From NCBI GenBank assembly GCA_002172485.2, contig NHFP02000003.1, positions 191,205-255,204 of the forward strand: a stretch of DNA of 64,000 bases, read 5' to 3'. Under the pieces are notes generated by a model, which saw only the letters and a program-made list of their open reading frames with translations, was not told the origin of the DNA and ran no database searches. Origin of the DNA: Crocinitomicaceae bacterium TMED114 (GTDB lineage Bacteria > Bacteroidota > Bacteroidia > Flavobacteriales_D > Sanyastnellaceae). The position numbers were made by a program, and so were the translations under genes. Positions 11,601 to 17,482 of this stretch are shown piece by piece. How positions within the stretch are numbered: the stretch's first letter is position 1; each line of letters begins with the position of its first letter.

Positions 11601-14600
11601 TCGGCTCCAGCCGTGGCATCCGACGTGTAGGCGTCCGGACCGGTCCAGCTGTAGTCCACGCAGCCGAGGCCAGTGGTGAGGGCCGTGATCGTACCGAGGG
11701 CCTCGCCTTCACAAGCGGGGTCCATGGTCGTGGTGACGAGGTCCATGGTGGGCTCGGTCGTGCTGAAGAAGTACACTGCGCCATCCTGACCGTTTGTGCT
11801 GGAACCACCTTCACCGTCAGACACGGCTGTCGATCCATCCACGCCGGGAGCACCGATGATGATGTTGCCTCCATCGTGATCGAGGCTGTACCCGAGATAA
11901 TCAGAAGAAGCGCCTCCACAAGCCGCAATGGTCTGGGCATCGGTCCAAGCGTTGCCGTCGTAAAGGAAGCTGCTGTAGGCTGCACCCAGTGCGTTGCCTC
12001 CATCCTCCTGGCGCCAGGCTCCGACCAACGCGAAGTTGGCGTCGAGGTCGACATCCGCACCGAAGCTGTCATAGCCACCCATGTCGGCCGGAGTCAGCGT
12101 TTCAGAAACGGCCCAGTCCGAACCGTTCTCAGTGCGAAGGAGGTATGCGCGGCCCGTGTTGTTGTCGGTGGCCGGAGCTCCCGCCAAAACGGTGTACCCA
12201 TCGACGTCCAAAGCGGCACCGAGTTGGCCCGCAGTATCGTCGACAATCAGGTCACCCTGCTGGACGTACTCACTGCCATCGTATTTCCAGATGGCGACTG
12301 CACCGGCATTGGAAGTCGTTCCACACTCGCTACAGGCGCCGGGCGCATCGTGATCCGGTGCACCGACGGCGAGGTACATGCCACTGGCGGCGACGGCGGC
12401 ACCGTACTTGTCCTGATGGCCGAGACCGGTCGCACGGAGCTCCTGCTCCTGCACGAATTGGCCAGACTGCAGGGAGAACGCGTACACACTGCCCGTGAGG
12501 TCCGTCGAGGGCGAGCTGATTTCACTGCGGGTGGCACCGACGAACAAGTGGTCGTTCGCATAAGCGATGCTCCATCCGAAGTTGTCTCCGGCGTTGGAGG
12601 AAGCGCTCGTGTGCTTGAGGCTCTGGACCAACGTCCAGGAACCGGCTTGGTCCTCATAGATGTGGACGATGCCGTTGGAACCGCCTCCATCATTGGACGA
12701 CGGGTCACCGACAAACAGGTATCCTCCGCCAAACGCGATGGCCGCACCAAAGGCGTTGGAGTACTGGGCACTCGGGGCCTCGAGGTACTGGGCGAAGACC
12801 CAGGAACCGTCCTGCTGCTGGTTGTAGATGTGGACTTCGCCTTGGCCGTTCAGGCCGGGGGCACCAGCTGCAGCCACGGTTCCGTTGAGAACAACGGACT
12901 CTCCCAAACGGGCGTTATCCGAAGTGGTCACCGTGCTGTGGCTCTGCTCATCCGGCAGGCTGCAGTCGTGGTCTTTGTGGAACACTTGACGCTCGTAAAA
13001 ATCCATGCCCTCTGCACCGATGGTGAAAGGAAGAATGGTGGCACATCCTGACACTTTCTGCGCGCTCACCAGGTAGCTTCCTGGGGCCAAGTCAGACAGC
13101 ACAGGCGAACTGGCCGCAGAGAAGGTGGTCACGACAACACCGCCTTGGGTGATGGTGAAGTCGGCCGTCCCCTCATCCAAGCTGAAGGTGGCGCTTCCAT
13201 CGGCTGCAAGCGCACCCGAGGCATCCGTCGTGGCAATGGTGACCGCAGGGCTGATGCAGAAGAACAGGGTGTCCTGATCGGACGTGTTGCCGAACAGGTC
13301 GACGAACTCGGCGTGGGCCTCGTGCTCACCGTCCGCGAGGGACACCAGCGGGAAGCTGACAAAACCAGCCGTCACATCGTCAGACGTCACCTTATGGAAG
13401 CTGTCCTCCACACCGTCCAAGAAAAACCGGATCAGGTCGTGCTCGGCCACCGGGACGCCCGTCGCGGGGAAGTTGACATCAATGGTGATGTCGCTCAAAC
13501 TCGTAATGTCATCCGTGGCAAAAGCCCCATCGTCGCTGGCCGTTTGAAGGTCAAGGTCGCCGGCATCGGACGCCGTCAAATCACATTCATATTCGACGAT
13601 TTCAGGACACTCCTCACACCCTGTTTCCAGGGCAAAAGTGTAAGCCGATCCCGCATTTTCAAATTGGGCATCATCCGTATTGGCGCCAATGATGATGTGT
13701 CCAGCTTGAATGTCGATGGACGTTCCCAGGCGGTCATGTTCAGCACTGTCACAGACATCCGCCTCCAACACGCAATTCCAAGAACCACCAGAACAGCTGA
13801 AGAGGAAATAGCCGTTGCCAGAGTTGGGAATGCCCACTTCGTCGAATGACAAAGCCCCAACGGCCAAAAGACTTCCCTCAATGGCCACATCGCTGCCGAA
13901 TGCATCTGCCGTAGGATCTCCTGCGTAACTCGTGTTGTTCAAGGTCAGCGTATCCATGGCCACCCACTCGGTGCCATTGTGCGTGAACAGCTCTACACGG
14001 CCGGCATTGTTTGCAATGTCATCTGCGTGTTGTGTGCCGATGGCCAGCAAATTTCCTTCCAGTGCCACGCGCTTCGCATACTGAAGCCCTGCTTCTTCTC
14101 CAACACGAGAGAACTCCTCATCCCAAACGCCGTCGCCCCCCATGCGGAAAACAGAAGCATAACCGTAATTGGCGTTGTTTGCCTCGCCGTCATCGAAGAG
14201 GTCATAACTCGCGACAATGGTGTTTCCGCTGAGCTCCATGTCCCGTGGCCAGCCATTTTGCGCGGTGGGATTGCGAATGCGTTCTGTTCGCTCCGTCCAA
14301 GTGTCGGAATCGAGATCGTAGTCAAAGAGCAGAATCGCACCAACGTTGCCCCCGTCTCCCCAATCATAGTTGCGGGCTGCAATGGCGGCTGTCGTCCCAT
14401 CGACAGAAATCACACTGCCCAATTGGTCCCCTGCGGGTCCGTTGTTCAAAGCATGCGGATTGTCATGCAAAATGGGCTGCCAGCCCTCTCCATTGGAATA
14501 CCACACAACACCTCGGTTGTTGATTCCGTCCAGAGCACCTTCATGGTCTGCGATGAGGGCGAACACCTCATCATCGTCTCCTTCGATATCAATCCGCATC

Positions 14601-16468
14601 AAATCCGCCCCGAATTGTCCCCAACGTTCTCCAATGGGCTCCTCCACTGCGGCGGAGATTGCATCCACTGCAACATGAATGCTTCCAGGTGCTTCGATTC
14701 CAACGCCGGTCAATAAGGCATCCACACCGTGGTCGAGGGCCGCATTGGACAAATTGGGCTGGACCAGACCCCGACCTGCTGCAATGTGAACTTGGGTTCC
14801 AAAGCGCAGGTTTTCTTTCTGTGACACGGAGACATATTTTCCGGTCAAGACAAACTCCTCATCCCCCGCGCTCTCGACAAAAGCCGTGGCCATGTCGGTG
14901 CACCCTTCAGAGTCGACCGAGCGCAAAACATACGCACCCGTTCCCACCGTGAAGCTGCCCGTATTGTTGACGGGGGCCACGGAGTCGAGGACCAATCCGC
15001 TTTGCTCGAGATACACCATCGTGGCGATGCCTTCCGTGGTGAAGTTGATGTCGGCCGTGGCCATATAAGAATCGGCTTCCGTCGTGCTCACCGCCAAAAT
15101 GGGTGCTGCATTTCCAGGCGCGGGATCTCCGCTGGCGCAATACGTGAAGATTTGTCCAGCCTGCGACGTGCCATCTGGGTCGCCCTTGTACTCACTCACG
15201 AGAACGCGGTCTGCATCCACGTGAACAGCAAACCCGAAGTTGTCCAAGCTGTTGGTGAAGCCGCTCATGAGACGCTGAACGTTGACCCACTCATCTCCGT
15301 CGTGTCGGAAGATGTAAGCCTTACCACCGTTGGTGCTCTCCGTGTCGTCAACTTCAGCGAGGTAGGCACCGACAACGGCATAATTTCCATGGATGCTCAC
15401 CCCCGTGCCGAACTTGTCGTCTTCGCGAAGGTCACATGCAGTCAACTCGCTCATGGTGGGAGCCGGTCCGCTCAAATCAAAAACGTAAGCCCGTCCCGTT
15501 TCGTCGTTCTGTGCACCTACGATGGCCAAATCATCGCCCAAGTCCACCGACAAACCGAAGTCTCCATCTCCAGCATCGGCTGCCGGGAGCAGAATGTGCT
15601 CCTCGGTCCAGCCCGTGCCATCGTATGTGAAGGTGTAAGCCGCCCCGACATTGCTTGTCGTTGGCGTGTCATAACCTGTAGCACCGATCAAAAGCCGGTC
15701 TCCGTAGACGCTCAAAGCACGCCCGAAGCTGGCTCCATCTCCCGCATCGCTGGCCATGAGCGTGTCTGCAATGCTGTAAATGCAGCTCTCGTCTTTCTCG
15801 AGCACCACCACAGCACCGTGGTTGGATCCTCCTGTGGGCGCATCGAAGCCCGGGACCCCAACAAATACGTAGTTGTCCTTGACCGCCACAGCCCGTCCAA
15901 AGTCGTCGTCGATGTTGTCGGTCTGGAACACCGTGAGGAAGTTCCACTGGGTGCCATCATGGTGATACAAATACACCGCCCCTTCAAAGTCGGTCAGTGA
16001 ATTTTGGTTGACCTCCCATGTGGCCGGTCCAGGAGCACCCACCGCAATGATGTCACCGTCCTTGGACACGGACGTGCCGAACAAGGAAAACTCCTGACCA
16101 TCAGGAGCCGTCAACAACTCAGGAGAGTAGAAACCGCACCCTTCCTCCTCTTCGAGAATGGTGACTGAACCCTCACTGGTGGCTCCCGGGGAATCATCCC
16201 CTGGCGCGCCGACGACCATTTGTCCGTCGGACGGGTCGACCTGGAAGGCCTGTCCGAACAAGGCCCCGTTGGTTGGTGACGAGGCATTCTCTGTCCCCGT
16301 TTCCTGAAAAGCATGGTCTAAGTAAATGCAATCGCTGTTGTCCGAGCTGGTGTCGGGAGCGTAATTGGATGCAAGGGGATCTTGGCACCCACCTTGTGCT
16401 AACAGGGAAGAAAGGGAAGCACCCATCAACAGGGCACCGGAAACAGCTACAAGCTTCAAACGAAACAT
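2657..16468 (-). CDS. Giant T9SS-secreted surface protein (FG-GAP propellers, HYR repeats, two LTD domains)
   Basis: The gene encodes 4603 residues. A signal peptide (about 1-25, ending SLLAQ) is followed by four blocks of FG-GAP-like blades at about residues 50-445, 545-960, 1160-1575 and 1925-2325, separated by Ig-like linkers. From about 2326 to 4500 there are a dozen or more HYR-like repeats of about 90-110 residues, each with a DT..P start, a D.C..D middle and a TA.D.CGN signature. Two lamin-tail domains (LTD, begin FFSEYAEGS.NNKYLEIYNP) sit at about 2970-3160 and 3253-3443. The last 90 or so residues are a T9SS type A sorting domain (GLAPNPTND ... AVKKLLVAE). The protein should cross the outer membrane by T9SS and stay attached to the cell surface or be released. 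The blade and HYR families suggest adhesion or matrix binding, but this is inference. The gene is followed by a terminator and seems monocistronic; I see no clear promoter in 16469-16671. Confidence 0.9.
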   Translation of the reverse strand: MFRLKLVAVSGALLMGASLSSLLAQGGCQDPLASNYAPDTSSDNSDCIYLDHAFQETGTENASSPTNGALFGQAFQVDPSDGQMVVGAPGDDSPGATSEGSVTILEEEEGCGFYSPELLTAPDGQEFSLFGTSVSKDGDIIAVGAPGPATWEVNQNSLTDFEGAVYLYHHDGTQWNFLTVFQTDNIDDDFGRAVAVKDNYVFVGVPGFDAPTGGSNHGAVVVLEKDESCIYSIADTLMASDAGDGASFGRALSVYGDRLLIGATGYDTPTTSNVGAAYTFTYDGTGWTEEHILLPAADAGDGDFGLSVDLGDDLAIVGAQNDETGRAYVFDLSGPAPTMSELTACDLREDDKFGTGVSIHGNYAVVGAYLAEVDDTESTNGGKAYIFRHDGDEWVNVQRLMSGFTNSLDNFGFAVHVDADRVLVSEYKGDPDGTSQAGQIFTYCASGDPAPGNAAPILAVSTTEADSYMATADINFTTEGIATMVYLEQSGLVLDSVAPVNNTGSFTVGTGAYVLRSVDSEGCTDMATAFVESAGDEEFVLTGKYVSVSQKENLRFGTQVHIAAGRGLVQPNLSNAALDHGVDALLTGVGIEAPGSIHVAVDAISAAVEEPIGERWGQFGADLMRIDIEGDDDEVFALIADHEGALDGINNRGVVWYSNGEGWQPILHDNPHALNNGPAGDQLGSVISVDGTTAAIAARNYDWGDGGNVGAILLFDYDLDSDTWTERTERIRNPTAQNGWPRDMELSGNTIVASYDLFDDGEANNANYGYASVFRMGGDGVWDEEFSRVGEEAGLQYAKRVALEGNLLAIGTQHADDIANNAGRVELFTHNGTEWVAMDTLTLNNTSYAGDPTADAFGSDVAIEGSLLAVGALSFDEVGIPNSGNGYFLFSCSGGSWNCVLEADVCDSAEHDRLGTSIDIQAGHIIIGANTDDAQFENAGSAYTFALETGCEECPEIVEYECDLTASDAGDLDLQTASDDGAFATDDITSLSDITIDVNFPATGVPVAEHDLIRFFLDGVEDSFHKVTSDDVTAGFVSFPLVSLADGEHEAHAEFVDLFGNTSDQDTLFFCISPAVTIATTDASGALAADGSATFSLDEGTADFTITQGGVVVTTFSAASSPVLSDLAPGSYLVSAQKVSGCATILPFTIGAEGMDFYERQVFHKDHDCSLPDEQSHSTVTTSDNARLGESVVLNGTVAAAGAPGLNGQGEVHIYNQQQDGSWVFAQYLEAPSAQYSNAFGAAIAFGGGYLFVGDPSSNDGGGSNGIVHIYEDQAGSWTLVQSLKHTSASSNAGDNFGWSIAYANDHLFVGATRSEISSPSTDLTGSVYAFSLQSGQFVQEQELRATGLGHQDKYGAAVAASGMYLAVGAPDHDAPGACSECGTTSNAGAVAIWKYDGSEYVQQGDLIVDDTAGQLGAALDVDGYTVLAGAPATDNNTGRAYLLRTENGSDWAVSETLTPADMGGYDSFGADVDLDANFALVGAWRQEDGGNALGAAYSSFLYDGNAWTDAQTIAACGGASSDYLGYSLDHDGGNIIIGAPGVDGSTAVSDGEGGSSTNGQDGAVYFFSTTEPTMDLVTTTMDPACEGEALGTITALTTGLGCVDYSWTGPDAYTSDATAGADTLEMLWAGDYELSVSYSSGCALGTTTVTVTEIPQIAISAVIGDAVTCTSADGDLDLTTTGGNGTYTWDWSTSETSEDISGLTSLSCGGNENLDTECLPDSYTVNIASGSCTADSTFLVGFQDYVMDFTAPIEDVIVCEDAADLVIDIRDHFYDMEADDIEVTLTNTLLPSEWNVSVSGETLTIDFSAAGGAEDDIHLFIRDSESCTDTAITFHVTEVPNLTGMDLEPAIASATNVADGELEVTTLGYGQALTLSRDGITVAFLGGDSTIFEGLATGGYDVVSEMLGGCMAYGYTFVESPEPVLYANRKEVSNHMTEDGLYGYSLDMAGDLAIVGAPSDTVNGVADAGQAVIYRRGATTWELEQTLYSPGVTPTGGLGMVNLDPMSDTYGTAVATDGTWMFVSAPTADAANDDEGAVYAYTMNGGEWTLAQTLTATNTNGWSGGDKFGLALSLEGDRLAVGSNMDNANGGQSALHIFENQAGTWTEVQVLSEDGENYSLYGERISLSGDVLVTSNAIYPSTSGPDARTGRAYIYRHDGTQFVLETQLDGENAGDNFGGSVALDGNTLVVGIPRSADAGSGAGSADVYVYNGDVWSLDGDLHPADLAAYDNFGVAAAIEGNLIIVGADGADENGAWQTGGVYMGFARENGAWNEAYLTTSCDTEGGDRFGKSVTIEGGRAMVGAWNDDNLLPTSGSVTWFELTEPDSIPCDLIAPDAPGVDLAMVDDSGISFEDDTTNVCDPTFQVQLLGEGTGAPVALDGVTVMLDGTEFAFTILYPADIANGYVEFTLPCQDDGTHEIIAYVTDRFGNVGEQDTLYIDIDTVDPVASVTAPNDTTLYVDDVCFADTTTAALGVAAFGCTDDHLHSCELSYEDINVDALCAGGVYDFERMWISTAMDTAGNMHADTAYQYVELRDTIRPMMLGDEIVHISCDQWVWDPLYQPTFTELAGVLDTAGNAIIDARDNCALDTVTIEYGVMSGGCFYDHVLIYRAYDICGNVSDSLYQVVQVDDLVDPTFTYVPADTMIACTENVMAYLELATSVDNCDPSVNMTFTDEVIPTACPEGYTIRRTFRAEDCGYNIAEQVQTITVSDTAAPILSIALTGDANVAINGCLAGLMLDEATYGSVSWTQSDDCGEVTVGYTYNDVAVFDCNGDDALNEGSHTVTRTFTVTATDCAGNATVETIDQVFVITDNTAPTISLTAPADSTVYLDASCAADAVVQAVSGDATGFLVDADDACDTDVAYTVTYGDDTTYTGVADGFGSFDILRTYSVTATDDCDNSHTETISHTIMVRDTISPVLTLTIPNDTALFADAGCMWDETPASTGMASIVYSDECSGSGPASDEGAAAACSLFFSEYAEGSGNNKYLEIYNPTDEDIDLTGYAFPSVSNAPNTPGEYEYWNEFPAGASIPAGGTYIIAHPSSDAGLLAGADHTFYFLSNGDDGFILVEGTEDSFTMVDAIGDWNGDPGSGWDVAGESAGTKDQTLRRKSDVTSGNGGDWTTSAGTDAANSEWIVLEKDYAILNGYEGYGTHEFTGTCGDAPTVTDVNSTAITYSDEVTVYTASSCYTTERTWTATVTDNNGNATTASAVQTITVSDTIAPVITAEANTTAACDFFGFDLSEGSGASGDVDFGCGLFFSEYAEGSSNNKYLEIYNPTSSDIDLTGYAFPNVANAPNTPGEYEYWNEFPAGASIAAGGIYIIAHPSSDAGLLAEADHTFTFLSNGDDGFMLVEGTEEDYVQIDAIGDWNGDPGSGWDVAGESAGTKDQTLRRKSNVTQGNGGDWTTSAGTDAANSEWIVLEKDYAILNGYEGYGTHEFTGSCGGTITSLEVLMSNGYVSFADNCELASMEATITLDGTPCEGAYDVVYTATDSCGNPALSVSQRIMLIDTVIPVLTVAVPQDTTLYADADCMSDYVTGVPYPEASATDNCDNDVDIASSHFDGTKSYSCVPSTGSFSMLRTYVYTATDNCGNDTTVYRYQNVTVLDTISPTFDVVAPSDLTVNIDAFCGANTSTTIGGMPTVSNAADNCDSTVDIDIDHEDSTPVHTCMAEDGTPEGSYTFVRTFTVTATDDCGNTTVQQVSQNLTAVDVTSPVITAVENMAAITYTLGTDCMVDLTAPVEPTRSATDACDTQVATTATYSDGNISYNCAADDGQADGSYSFARTWTITATDDCGNPSSQTTTQTVYVVDETAPVITPTWPEDYTADLDEDCAADLSTAAAGEPMAMASDACDTDVTGDAISITYLDHDTTYLAVNVDAVAEGGYTFTRTWTITATDDCGNSESVTHDQTITANDVMAPIQTLETLSTYSVEGCYGEVDLSPAAAGTPMVEAMDACDSEVDMDLTYSTDGLVFNEVVGDYSLIIDTISGPEEGVIGMTTVRMYIQTENEDDFVSAVAGDEINPTAIRTTTSFYQNVLGGPTANNYSEGLTLADPLVAYDSFVTIGIDAQAVGADGEQETTLVGSWAPGFETGGDVLINDFFGGSWFTVNPNAAAVAGPDHRVLLGQFTTDGQMSGQMFVQVFPNGVGALEQRISFTFGDCAEDDDTPEGSYMFTRRWESIVTDDANNQDTAVTYQQIQVLDTEAPQLTNTCGLENDETGSYDCPGEAVLDFDPVPVACDVQAVDNCDSEVNVNVFTETEGYIPTDAIRNYCAPATPEAWSGAQTCDERAPEVIRLYNFPMDEGTFVMADAENLIQVMSDGSMHIELEVVNAAGTGGFTFTADYDAFMGWNAWQAAGRNYKKDCAEIYPNEAVWQDWVFSLMSSGSMSGTGLYAGSNFTLTHQPANGYYGMQMGAGANNKNTNYGGSAWFMWQGNLMVDGNDMGTMASSGDVYMDLDCCLEWNVEYFYTALDDCGNPTGFHYTESMGSGIAADDATVSGGHTQGPVDISSIGGIKEPIRITGLAPNPTNDQSQLSFLVNENMRLRVDLYTMEGQLMQELYDGNAVTGVQYTMEIDAEALSAGMYQVRISSNAYLAVKKLLVAE
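6140..7560 (-). repeat. Two near-identical LTD-encoding repeats inside the giant gene
   Basis: Two copies of about 570-580 bases (about 6990-7560 and 6140-6710) encode lamin-tail domains and share long identical stretches, such as the DNA coding for EFPAGASI, IGDWNGDPGSGWDVAGES and SEWIVLEKDYAILNGYEGYG. The flanking HYR repeats are much more diverged. This points to recent duplication or ongoing gene conversion of this module. Confidence 0.85.
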
Positions 16469-16610
16469 GGCGAGATTTTTGGCCCTCGGAAGTTGAGGCA
16501 GGAAAAAGGCCCATTGAAATTATTACACAAGGATTTCCAAACGCTTTGCAGACGTTTAATCTGCTCATTTACATAGCATTTGGAATGTTCAAAGCCATGA
16601 GACCCAGCCG

Positions 16611-16630
16611 GATTATATCAGTATAATATC
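16611..16630. other. AT-rich inverted repeat upstream of the giant gene
   Basis: ATTATA and TATAAT arms are separated by TCAG in an AT-rich patch between the giant gene and the GNAT gene. It could be a weak operator, or a hairpin at the end of the GNAT transcript. It has no T-run typical of a terminator. The whole stretch 16469-16671 (203 bases) otherwise holds no gene and no exact TAnnTTTG box reading toward the giant gene. Confidence 0.25.
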
Positions 16631-16671
16631 TCGAATCGCCTATTTCACAAGACGAAGGGTTTATATGGCCG

Positions 16672-17127
16672 TCAAATTGAAAGCCACGCCAAGCGATGAA
16701 GTCCACGTTTTGGCACAGCATAACTCGGGCCTGAAATTTCAAATCCAAGGCGGGCATAAAACCCCAATGCCACATGCCGAGCATCGCACCACAACACGTC
16801 CGCTTTGCGACGCTGTAATTCCGACACAGCCCTTTCAATGACCGCCGTCCCAGCACCCATTCCCCGTCCAGATTTCGCGGTCCCCATCGCCCTCAGCCTG
16901 TACGCCAAATCCGCATCCATCATGGGATGGGGTTGAATAGAAAAAGAGCCAACCGACAAGAGGTCTCCCTCTGAAAATGCGCCGACATGAAATGTTCCTG
17001 GCACGGAATCGGAAGGCAGCCTGCAGCCCGGGCCCACCACCTTTTCCGGCCACAAAACCGCGGCGCGCACGCCCCAAGTTTCCTCTGGAGAGATCAGGCG
17101 GGTCTCGATGGGAGTTGGGTCACCCAC
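16672..17127 (-). CDS. GNAT family N-acetyltransferase
   Basis: 151 residues with the GNAT fold. The acetyl-CoA binding segment is visible at about residues 80-95 (R.MGT..SGRGMGAGTAVI, the RxxGxG/A type), and a typical late motif DARHVALGFYARLGFE lies near 118-133. The substrate cannot be told from the sequence. The start is GTG at 17127 and overlaps the end of the S4-domain gene by eight bases, so the two are translationally coupled. It is the last gene of the run dnaX, TonB receptor, S4 protein, GNAT. The family covers small-molecule and protein N-acetylation. Confidence 0.85.
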   Translation of the reverse strand: MGDPTPIETRLISPEETWGVRAAVLWPEKVVGPGCRLPSDSVPGTFHVGAFSEGDLLSVGSFSIQPHPMMDADLAYRLRAMGTAKSGRGMGAGTAVIERAVSELQRRKADVLWCDARHVALGFYARLGFEISGPSYAVPKRGLHRLAWLSI

Positions 17128-17479
17128 GGAACCGTTCCATTTTGCGCCGATCCCGCTTGGTTGGCCGGCCTACCCCTTTGGGTTGATCCTTCATGAATGC
17201 TCGGGTCATGGCTTGTTTTTGACGCTCCTCCTCAGGCGTTCTGTCGTCAATATAATCATCGACTAACTTGGCACCTACGCGGCCATTTGGGAAGTCGCGA
17301 ACGGCATATTCGACATAATGCCCCCCGAAACGGATGCGAATCGTTTCACCGCCCTTCAACTCACGGCTGGGCTTGACCGCCTCCCCATCAAGCAACACCT
17401 TGCCCTCCTTGACCTTTGAAGTCGCGAGAGAACGGGTCTTGAAAAGGCGTACGGCCCAGATAAACTTGTCGATGCGCAC
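17120..17479 (-). CDS. S4-domain RNA-binding protein (Hsp15/HslR-like)
   Basis: 119 residues. The N-terminal 60 or so residues are a classic S4 RNA-binding domain (MRIDKFIWAVRLFKTRSLA ... VLLDGEAVKPSREL) followed by a basic tail (KRDRRKMERFRG). Hsp15-type proteins bind free 50S subunits carrying a nascent chain and help recycle stalled ribosomes. The start codon is GTG at 17479, three bases after the TGA of the TonB receptor gene, and the gene overlaps the next gene by eight bases. Both facts suggest translation coupled to its neighbours. The family assignment is firm; the precise role is inferred from E. coli HslR. Confidence 0.85.
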   Translation of the reverse strand: MRIDKFIWAVRLFKTRSLATSKVKEGKVLLDGEAVKPSRELKGGETIRIRFGGHYVEYAVRDFPNGRVGAKLVDDYIDDRTPEEERQKQAMTRAFMKDQPKGVGRPTKRDRRKMERFRG

Positions 17480-17482
17480 CCC

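Noticed and set aside
8117-13051. A 1644-codon open frame on the plus strand opposite the giant gene
   Set aside because: Its codons are exact complements of the sense codons, so it stays open simply because the giant gene avoids TTA, CTA and TCA. The sense strand has a signal peptide, repeats and a sorting domain; the antisense product has no recognisable domain.
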